This document shows, in pieces, positions 58,337 through 64,000 of a DNA stretch of 64,000 nucleotides. The position numbers and the translations under genes are program-made. The stretch is from JAAYAO01 sp051133435 (GTDB lineage Bacteria > Actinomycetota > Actinomycetes > Propionibacteriales > Propionibacteriaceae): positions 372,001-436,000 of the forward strand of contig NZ_JBPGNY010000004.1 in assembly GCF_051133435.1 (NCBI RefSeq), written 5' to 3'. Below the pieces are notes generated by a model. It was not told the DNA's origin and made no database searches. It saw nothing but the letters and a program-made list of their open reading frames with translations. The first letter of the stretch is position 1; the number at the start of each line of letters is the position of its first letter.

Positions 58337-60156
58337 GCGTTCTCGATTTTTTCTTTGCTCGGTTCGTGCGCTAACATCATGAGTCGCTGGTGACAGCACG
58401 GGGCTATGGCGCAGTTGGTAGCGCGCTTCCATGGCATGGAAGAGGTCAGGGGTTCGAATCCCCTTAGCTCCACGTAAGATGAGAAAATCGAAACTTGCCC
58501 CGCCTGATGGCGGGGCAGTTTTGTTTCTGCGGTGACGTCCGCCGGGGCGTCGATGCTGGTGTGGGCGAGGACGCTGGCGGTGGTCTCGTCGGGTGTGTAG
58601 GTGGCGTTCTCTTCGTCGTCGATGGTGATGCGGGTGAACAGGGCGCGGTTGAGGATGCGTCTTTCGGCTGGTTCGCACTTGTTGTAGAGGTCGTCGAGGT
58701 CGACGAGGAGTTCGGTGAGCTGGTCCAAGCCTGTTCGGGCGTCGGCGTAGGTGTCGGTGAGGTTGTCGAGCCGGGTGGTGATCTGATCGAGGCTGGCGCG
58801 GATGCGGTCTTGTTCGCTTTTGAGGAGGTCGAGGGGGATCGCGTCGGCGTAGTGAGCTTGGACGAGTTTGAGGCGTTCGGCTTCGAGCTTGTCGCGCTGG
58901 GCGGTCAGGAGCTTGCGTTCGTCCTCGCTGGATCCTTCGAGCTGGTCGAACACGTCGTTGAGGACCTTCCGGACGTGCTCGGCCTGGGCCGGGCTCAGGG
59001 AGTTGCGCTGGTAGGTGCGTTCGATCTCGGCTTCGGCGCGTTCGGCAAGGATCGCGGAGCGGGTGCAGTTGGTGGTTTTGCGGCGTCGTCCGGAGCAGGT
59101 GAAGTACTCGTAGCGGTCCCCGGTCTTGTCGCGGGGGCGTTCGATCATGAGCTTGGCTCCGCAGGAGCAGTACAGGGTGCCTTTGAGGTAGTGGTCGTAC
59201 TTCTGGGGTCGTTCGCCGCGGGCGTTGTTGGCGTCGAGGTTGGTTTGGACCCGCAGCCAGGTCTCGGCGTCGACGAGGGGCTGGTGGGTGCCGTCGTAGG
59301 TGACGCCGCGGAAGGTGACGGTGCCCTGGTAGTAGGGGTTGGTCAGGATCTTGTGCAGCCCGGTGGTGGTGACTGGTTTGGCTGGCTGTGAGGGGGTGGG
59401 CCGGGTGGTCAGGCCGCGGGCTGTGAGTTCTTTGGCCAGGCGCGACAGGGACCAGTTGCCGGTGGCGTAGGCGGTGAAGGCGAAACGGACGAGGTCGGCG
59501 CGTTCGGGGTCGATCTCGATCTCGCGGGACTCGCGTCCTCGGGCGTCGGTGGTGCGGACGTTGAGGTAGCCCAGTGGCGCTTTGGTGGGGGTGCCGCCGA
59601 TGGCCGCTTTCTGGGTCATGCCTTTGAGGACTTCTTGGGCCAGGTTCAGCGAGTAGAACTCGGCCATGGAGGCCAGGATGCCGTGCATGAGCATCCCTGA
59701 GGGGGTCTCGTCGATGTTCTCGGTGACCGAGACCAGGCTGATGTTCGCATCCCGCAGCGCGGCGTGGATCTTGGCGTCATCGAGCCGGTTGCGGGCGAGG
59801 CGGTCGACCTTGTTGATGATGCAGTACCGCACCGGGTGCGTGGTGGCGTAGTCGAGCATCTCTTGGAGCGCGCGTCGTTGGGCGGTCTTGGCGGACTCGC
59901 CGGGCTCGATGAACTCCTTGATGATGACCGCACCGAGCTGTTCGGCCTTGCGCTGCGCGGCTTCGCGCTGGGCCGGGATCGACAGACCCTCTTCCAGCCC
60001 GTTGCGGGTGGCCTGATCCTTGGTGGACACCCGCAGGTAGCTGATCGCCGCCACCTGCCCCTCTCCCTCGGTTGCTGTGGCGTCTGGGCGTGGTGTGGTG
60101 CGGGCGAGGCGTCGAAGGCCTGAGATGTCGAGGCCGGAGAGCTGATCGAGTGTCAT
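58189..60156 (-). CDS. Large serine recombinase (integrase)
   Basis: Integrates and excises the mobile element. The resolvase domain opens AAISYLRVSTKDQ with catalytic Ser44, then INKVDRLARNRLDD and SLNLAQEVLKGM; the recombinase domain and a zinc ribbon (LYCSCGAKL ... YEYFTCSG ... TNC) follow, then a coiled-coil region around 410-480. The frame runs antisense through the whole tRNA-Ala gene (LRGFEPLTSSMPWKR is its reverse-complement reading) and into ispD, so the last ~70-90 residues come from host DNA. The native C-terminus is uncertain. AAAGG precedes the ATG. Confidence 0.92.
   Translation of the reverse strand: MTLDQLSGLDISGLRRLARTTPRPDATATEGEGQVAAISYLRVSTKDQATRNGLEEGLSIPAQREAAQRKAEQLGAVIIKEFIEPGESAKTAQRRALQEMLDYATTHPVRYCIINKVDRLARNRLDDAKIHAALRDANISLVSVTENIDETPSGMLMHGILASMAEFYSLNLAQEVLKGMTQKAAIGGTPTKAPLGYLNVRTTDARGRESREIEIDPERADLVRFAFTAYATGNWSLSRLAKELTARGLTTRPTPSQPAKPVTTTGLHKILTNPYYQGTVTFRGVTYDGTHQPLVDAETWLRVQTNLDANNARGERPQKYDHYLKGTLYCSCGAKLMIERPRDKTGDRYEYFTCSGRRRKTTNCTRSAILAERAEAEIERTYQRNSLSPAQAEHVRKVLNDVFDQLEGSSEDERKLLTAQRDKLEAERLKLVQAHYADAIPLDLLKSEQDRIRASLDQITTRLDNLTDTYADARTGLDQLTELLVDLDDLYNKCEPAERRILNRALFTRITIDDEENATYTPDETTASVLAHTSIDAPADVTAETKLPRHQAGQVSIFSSYVELRGFEPLTSSMPWKRATNCAIAPCCHQRLMMLAHEPSKEKIENAHSRSNRRKRRPEWCPKADRARHRARATGMSGGSVIFIDRRDPGTRVTG
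58400..58472 (+). tRNA. tRNA-Ala (anticodon GGC)
   Basis: The 73-base cloverleaf folds fully: acceptor GGGGCTA pairs with TAGCTCC (one G-T), D arm GCGC/GCGC, anticodon stem CTTCC/GGAAG with loop ATGGCAT (anticodon GGC), T arm AGGGG/CCCCT with TTCGAAT. The CCA end is not encoded. Its 3' end is the probable attachment site of the integrative element to its right. Confidence 0.97.
58449..58472. other. Probable attachment site (att) of the integrative element
   Basis: The 3' part of the tRNA-Ala gene, where the host gene on the left meets element genes on the right. tRNA 3' ends are the usual core of such sites. The exact core length needs the other end of the element, which lies beyond the window. 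Confidence 0.5.
58497..58525 (+). terminator. Terminator downstream of tRNA-Ala
   Basis: Perfect stem GCCCCGCC-TGAT-GGCGGGGC followed by AGTTTTGTTT. It would end the tRNA transcript; on the opposite strand it lies inside the recombinase frame. Confidence 0.75.
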
Positions 60157-60174
60157 GGTGACCGCCTTTCACAA

Positions 60175-60194
60175 GCCCCCACATGACTGGGGGC
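60175..60194. repeat. Short inverted repeat upstream of the recombinase
   Basis: GCCCCC-N8-GGGGGC lies 19 bases upstream of the recombinase start codon. It may be an operator or a terminator for the genes upstream; nothing more can be said. Confidence 0.4.
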
Positions 60195-60299
60195 GGGTGG
60201 GGCGCCGGAGGCGGTCACGTCAGAGTCGAAAAGAACACCCCGCGAACGGGGCTTAGCAAGGCAGGTGCCAACAGCGCCGAAACTTGATGTGAGCCCAGT

Positions 60300-60497
60300 C
60301 TAGCGACCGGCTACGAGCGGGCGACGAAGATGGGCACCGGACTGCCCGACGGGCTGGTCGCCAGCGGTGCGCAGCGCGATCCGGATCAACACCTCCGCAA
60401 CCTTCGCGGCATCGACTTCTTCACGCGGCTCATACCGGACGCGCAGGGGCCGATCCGCCTCGACTCGGGCCGTGGCGCGGCGATACCGGCGCACCAT
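60300..60497 (-). CDS. Small basic protein of an integrative element
   Basis: A 65-residue, Arg-rich protein (MVRRYRRATARVEADRPLR...). No known domain is recognised; the C-terminal half has an amphipathic helix (AAKVAEVLIRIALRTAG). The ATG follows the stop of the DUF4913 gene by two bases, with GGCGGCTGAAG upstream serving as a possible ribosome-binding site, so the pair is likely translationally coupled. Reality rests on this spacing and the continuous frame. Confidence 0.6.
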   Translation of the reverse strand: MVRRYRRATARVEADRPLRVRYEPREEVDAAKVAEVLIRIALRTAGDQPVGQSGAHLRRPLVAGR

Positions 60498-60499
60498 CT

Positions 60500-61120
60500 T
60501 CAGCCGCCTTCCGAGCCGAGAACGTCGTCACGAACCTCACCGGTCGCCGGGCCGATCCGGTCATCCAGACTCGCGTAAAAGGCGTCCTCAGCAGCCTGGC
60601 GTTCGTTGACTTGGTCAATGACGAACTGGACGAAGTCGGCATCCCGGTCAGTGATGACGGACTCGTCGTGGCTGGGTTGGGGTTCTTCACCGGGCCAGGT
60701 GGTCTGTCGGGTGGGACGGTCTCGGTCCAGGCGGGTGCCGGAGGCGGTGACCCAGTCGCGCAGACGGTGGCGGGCGTCGGCGAAGTCGCGGTGCCAGCCC
60801 AGGGGCGCGGAACCGTTTTGTTCGGGGTCGTAGGCGCACAGCCAGTGCAGGTGCAGCGCGGACAGTTCCCAGACCAGTTCGGGATGGCGATGCCAGTAGG
60901 GCGGGACGACCGAGGCAGGCAGTCCGTAGGTATGGCGGAGCCAGTCGACCCACCGGTTCAGTTCTAGCAGTTCTGCTTCCAGATCCTGCGCTGATAGCAG
61001 GTTCCAGTTGATCGGGTGCGGTGGCTCGGGCAGCGCGCTCGTGTCGGGGGTGTGGGGGTGGTCGTCGAAGATGCCGGGGTCCTCGTACTGGTCGTCGGGC
61101 TCGGGGCCGTGAGTGCTCAT
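60500..61120 (-). CDS. DUF4913 domain-containing protein
   Basis: A 206-residue protein common on actinobacterial integrative and conjugative elements; function unknown. The DUF4913 core reads WVDWLRHTYGLPASVVPPYWHRHPELVWELSALHLHWLCAY by its ends WVDWLRHTYGLP and WELSALHLHWLCAY, with conserved Trp and His residues; the N-terminus is acidic and the C-terminus charged. GGGGGAA precedes the ATG. It lies 15 bases after the SSB-like gene. Confidence 0.85.
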   Translation of the reverse strand: MSTHGPEPDDQYEDPGIFDDHPHTPDTSALPEPPHPINWNLLSAQDLEAELLELNRWVDWLRHTYGLPASVVPPYWHRHPELVWELSALHLHWLCAYDPEQNGSAPLGWHRDFADARHRLRDWVTASGTRLDRDRPTRQTTWPGEEPQPSHDESVITDRDADFVQFVIDQVNERQAAEDAFYASLDDRIGPATGEVRDDVLGSEGG

Positions 61121-61135
61121 GATCGTTCCCCCGGG

Positions 61136-61585
61136 TCACATGCTGAGGCTGTCGGCAGCAGGTGCGGTTTGCTGCTGCTGGGGTGGTTCGAAGGCCTGCC
61201 CAGCCGCCTGGCGTTCGAGTGCCTGGCGGGGTGTGCGGTCGACGTCGTAGCAGGTGCGGGCGGTGTCGTGCCCGATCTTCTTGGCGACGAACTCCTCGCC
61301 CGCGATGGTCTGTCCGTCGCGCTCGTAGGTGTAGTCGTGGGCGTAGCCTTCGGCGACGAACTGGTCGCCCTTGGTGAAGCGTTCGAAAGCCCGCTCGGCG
61401 GTGGCGCGGTAAAGCACCAGATTGCCGAAAGACGGCTCCAGTTTTGTGAAGGTGCCGTCCTCTTCGCGCTGGAAATTATCCTGGCCGAAGCGGGCGTAGA
61501 AGCGGGCATCGCCGCGGTCGGTGTAGGTCAGCTGCGGGTCGGATGCGATGAACCCGGAAAGGGATTCCTGGGTGCGGATGGCCAT
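61136..61585 (-). CDS. Single-stranded DNA-binding protein-like
   Basis: A 149-residue protein with an OB-fold reading: MAIRTQESLSGFIASDPQL, then RFYARFGQDNFQ, TFTKLEPSFGNLVLYRATAERAFERFTKGDQFVAEG. This matches the SSB-like proteins encoded beside conjugation genes on actinobacterial elements, where they would coat transferred DNA or shield plasmid intermediates. A Gln-rich C-terminal tail (QQQQTAPAADSLSM) replaces the acidic tip of housekeeping SSB. The ATG at 61585 was preferred over an upstream in-frame start. Confidence 0.8.
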   Translation of the reverse strand: MAIRTQESLSGFIASDPQLTYTDRGDARFYARFGQDNFQREEDGTFTKLEPSFGNLVLYRATAERAFERFTKGDQFVAEGYAHDYTYERDGQTIAGEEFVAKKIGHDTARTCYDVDRTPRQALERQAAGQAFEPPQQQQTAPAADSLSM

Positions 61586-61669
61586 GACGCGGTACCTCTC
61601 AACTCGTGGATGCAACCCGCTGGTGGTGTGGGTTGGTGGTACCGGTCAGGTGCACCGACCGCCCCCGGG

Positions 61670-63463
61670 CTACTCGTCCTGCGCTGCAAGTCCGACCTGG
61701 AGAAGCTGTTCCAGTTCACGACGATCCCGCTTGAGGGTGTTGGCGTCGGGTCGGGTGGGCCAGGCGGTGAGGTCGGTGATGATCGGTGGCGCGGAGCGGA
61801 GCAGGGTGACGCCGGTGCCGAACGGGAGGGTGCGGATGCGATCGGGTGGCAGGATCGGCACTCGCCGCACGGAGCGCTGGTTCGACCTGGTCCCGTGGTC
61901 ACCGAGCGTGACGGAGTCGGTGTATTCGTCGCGTTCGCCGATGAGAGTGGTGAGGTCTTGGAGGTCGCGACTGTTCGAGGCGCCACCGAGGATGAGTTTG
62001 ACGATGGCGGCGTCCCAGATCGCTCCGGCTTGGTGATCGGACCACTTGTCGCGCGCCTGAGCGAGCGATTGCAGGACGGGCAGGGTGGTGATCCCGGTGC
62101 CGCCACCTTCGGCCATCAACGTCGGCAGGGACGGCAGCGGCGCGAGGTTCCCAATCTCATCCAGGGCCAGCAGGAGGGGTGGATCGAGCCGTGCGCCGGG
62201 TGAGCGGGCGGCGAGACGCCGGGCGGTTTCGATGAGGTCTTCAATGAACGCCGCCACCAACGCCGCGGACGCCCCGGCACCAGCACCCGTGGCGAGCAGG
62301 TACAGGGTCCCGGACTCGCGCAGGAACGTCTCGGGGTCGAATGGGGTCTCGCCCTCGCGGGGTGTGACCGCGTCGAGGACGCGGGGGTCTGCGAGGGCGC
62401 CGAGGGCGAGGGCGACGCCTTGCCAGATGGAGTCGCGGGTCTTGGGGTCGGCGTCGATCATCGCCCCGAGCGAGTCAGCCCACCCGGCTGCCGCGTCGGG
62501 GTGGTTGGTGAGGATTGCGACGGCTTCGGCCGCGGCGGCGGGGTCGAGGGTCCACCGGAACAAGTCCGCCGGCTTTCGAGAGTCCAACGCGGCGGCGTGG
62601 AGGAGGGATTGGAGGGCGGTGCGGGTTTTGCCTTCCCAGAACCCGCCCGATTCCACACCACCAGCCGACAACCCGGTGGCAGAGGCCAGCCCGGTCGCGC
62701 GGATCATCGCTGTCAGCGGGTCTTCACAGCCGCGGACGGGTGACCAGCGCATCCCCGCCGGGAGTCCTTCGGCCAGGTGCTGGGGGTCGAACACCGCCAC
62801 CGGGCCGCGGTGCTGCCGGGCGCGGAGGGTGGCGGTGAGGTTGTCGGGCCGGGTCGAGGTGGTGACGACGGGGCCGGGGGCGTCGAGGATGGCGGGGATG
62901 ACGATGTGTAAGCCTTTGCCGGAGCGGGGCGGGCCGATCAGCAGGATTGAGTCCTCCACACTCGCCCACACCCCATGTCCCTTCGACGTCCCGAGCCGAT
63001 ACCCCACCTCACCCGGCGTCGGGTTCTTCAGTGACGGCCGCAACGTCGAGGCCCGTTTCAGTAGCACCTTCTCCGAGGCGACCTGGGCGACCTCGTGCCG
63101 CGTCGCGATCCCCGCCAACCGATGCGGATCCACCTCCTGAGCATGAGAACGGCGCCGCCACACGACCCACCCCCAACCGCCGAGCGCGCCCAGCACAGCC
63201 AGGACCACCACGGTGGTGACCCAGTACGCGACGGGGCTGAGACCAGGCGCGCCGAGGGCTTCGGCGGGGTTACCGGGGTTGAACAACACCCCGGCACCTG
63301 CCGCCCAGTTCGCTGAGGGCTGCGGGGCGCCGGTGAGGAACGCCGCGACCGACCCGGTCGCTCGGAGGATGAGGGTGAGGATGAACAGGCCTATGAGGCC
63401 GATGAGGGCGGCGTTGGTCAGTTCGTCGCCCATCGACCCGCTCTGCCGCTGCTGCGCACTCAA
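61670..63463 (-). CDS. Type IV coupling protein (VirD4/TraG-like)
   Basis: ATPase that links the DNA to be transferred with the secretion channel. Two or three N-terminal helices (IGLIGLFILTLILRATG and VTTVVVLAVLGALGGWGWVV), Walker A GPPRSGKG at 177-184, Walker B LLLALDEIGNLAPL, and the TraM-recognition-type C-terminal segment ARDKWSDHQAGAIWDAAIVKLILGG. Length 597. It overlaps the upstream gene by four bases. This protein marks the element as a conjugative or mobilisable type rather than a prophage. Confidence 0.93.
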   Translation of the reverse strand: MSAQQRQSGSMGDELTNAALIGLIGLFILTLILRATGSVAAFLTGAPQPSANWAAGAGVLFNPGNPAEALGAPGLSPVAYWVTTVVVLAVLGALGGWGWVVWRRRSHAQEVDPHRLAGIATRHEVAQVASEKVLLKRASTLRPSLKNPTPGEVGYRLGTSKGHGVWASVEDSILLIGPPRSGKGLHIVIPAILDAPGPVVTTSTRPDNLTATLRARQHRGPVAVFDPQHLAEGLPAGMRWSPVRGCEDPLTAMIRATGLASATGLSAGGVESGGFWEGKTRTALQSLLHAAALDSRKPADLFRWTLDPAAAAEAVAILTNHPDAAAGWADSLGAMIDADPKTRDSIWQGVALALGALADPRVLDAVTPREGETPFDPETFLRESGTLYLLATGAGAGASAALVAAFIEDLIETARRLAARSPGARLDPPLLLALDEIGNLAPLPSLPTLMAEGGGTGITTLPVLQSLAQARDKWSDHQAGAIWDAAIVKLILGGASNSRDLQDLTTLIGERDEYTDSVTLGDHGTRSNQRSVRRVPILPPDRIRTLPFGTGVTLLRSAPPIITDLTAWPTRPDANTLKRDRRELEQLLQVGLAAQDE

Positions 63464-63996
63464 GACTCCTCCTGCACGACCAGGGTTCCGGACGTCCGTC
63501 CGACCACCACCACCGGACCCAAGGCAGTGTCGGGTGGGGTGATGGTGCCGTTCTCATCCGCCGCCACTTCCTTGGTGACCTGGGCGACGAGCACCGTCTC
63601 ACCGGGCAAGAACCCCACCAACCGGCCCGAATCATCTGTAGGGGGAGCTGGAGTATCTGCGGCTGTTTCCTCGTCGGTAGGGGCTGGGACGTCCGGCTCG
63701 GGTTCGGGGTTTCGGCGTGGTCGGTGGGCGTGGATGATGTCGGTGAAGTGACTGCCGTCGGACTCATAGACATCCACCCGGACGGGGACGTGGCGGTGCT
63801 CGGTGAGGTCATCGAGGATGGTCGCGAAGTCACCCCGACCCCACACCTCACCCGCCGGCGGAAGGTATGGCTGTTGGTCGGCGGTCACGGTCAGGGTGCC
63901 GGTGATGTCGACGGTGATGACCACGTGCCGCAGCACCACCGGCACTGACTCGCTCGTGTCGTTGCGGCGGTGTCTCAGGGTGGGAAGTTTGGGCAT
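63460..63996 (-). CDS. Element protein of unknown function
   Basis: A 178-residue protein with no recognised family. The N-terminal half is beta-rich (VVLRHVVITVDITGTLTVTADQQPY) with a phrase RHVPVRVDVYESDGSHFTDII; a Pro/Glu-rich linker (PEPEPDVPAP) leads to a short beta domain (GETVLVAQVTKEVAADENGTI). No signal peptide. Its stop overlaps the coupling-protein start (ATGA), so it is part of the transfer operon, which continues beyond the right edge. The ATG lies four bases from the edge, so the start cannot be checked for a ribosome-binding site. Confidence 0.75.
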   Translation of the reverse strand: MPKLPTLRHRRNDTSESVPVVLRHVVITVDITGTLTVTADQQPYLPPAGEVWGRGDFATILDDLTEHRHVPVRVDVYESDGSHFTDIIHAHRPRRNPEPEPDVPAPTDEETAADTPAPPTDDSGRLVGFLPGETVLVAQVTKEVAADENGTITPPDTALGPVVVVGRTSGTLVVQEES

Positions 63997-64000
63997 TACT

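Noticed and set aside
58473..60156. Prophage origin for the right-end element
   Set aside because: The visible genes (coupling protein, SSB-like protein, DUF4913) are conjugation-type; no phage structural or lysis genes are seen.
61016..62203. 395-codon open frame on the plus strand in the integrative element
   Set aside because: Antisense to the SSB-like and coupling-protein genes, whose motifs are clear; no ribosome-binding site.

Overview
The window is high-GC, densely coded actinobacterial chromosome. Four things point to a free-living member of the Propionibacteriaceae or a near relative: the conserved block holA-rpsT-lepA-hemW-DUF3097-hrcA-dnaJ, a fused CofGH (FbiC) FO synthase, IdeR/DtxR-type iron control, and DUF4192, DUF1707 and DUF3097 genes. 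This placement is inferred from gene content, not from a database match. No stretch above 300 bases lacks a gene.

Region 1 (1-25.8 kb) is the core block, interrupted by accessory genes. It opens with an iron ABC importer (cut by the left edge) behind an IdeR-like box. Then come dnaJ and hrcA under a CIRCE element, a metallo-beta-lactamase-fold protein, an inositol-monophosphatase-family gene with an unknown acidic partner, and an arylsulfatase. DUF3097 and hemW follow, then a lipoprotein, an ATPase-less sugar ABC importer, lepA, hrpB, rpsT, a rhomboid protease and holA. Beside holA lies an unusual DnaE-like protein whose polymerase aspartates are gone while its PHP nuclease residues remain.

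Region 2 (25.8-35.4 kb) begins with a persulfide-detoxification operon: a CstB-like dioxygenase/rhodanese plus a TauE-family exporter, behind a CsoR/CstR-type double operator. An acetate-transporter gene, rpiB, a class F sortase with its probable surface-protein substrate, and comEA-comEC follow.

Region 3 (35.4-49.9 kb) holds ald, leuS, a DUF4192 gene, a LacI regulator, a DUF368 polyprenyl-phosphate transporter, a GT4 glycosyltransferase with a drug/metabolite-type membrane protein, two tandem zinc metallopeptidases, a DUF1707 protein and fbiC.

Region 4 (49.9-58.3 kb) is a polyol catabolic cluster. A SorC-type regulator, a SAF-domain oxidoreductase, a complete glucitol-type PTS with GutM, a dedicated HPr, a YjbQ-family protein, a class II aldolase and a divergent triosephosphate-isomerase homologue lie on one strand. 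An IspD-family cytidylyltransferase is divergent from them. The likely flow is PTS import as a polyol phosphate, oxidation, isomerisation and aldol cleavage; the substrate is unknown.

Region 5 (58.4-64 kb) is the left end of an integrative element at a tRNA-Ala(GGC) gene. It carries a large serine recombinase, a DUF4913 protein, an SSB-like protein and a VirD4/TraG-type coupling protein, and it continues past the window.

Convergent gene pairs are often separated by long-stem inverted repeats that probably act as two-way terminators.
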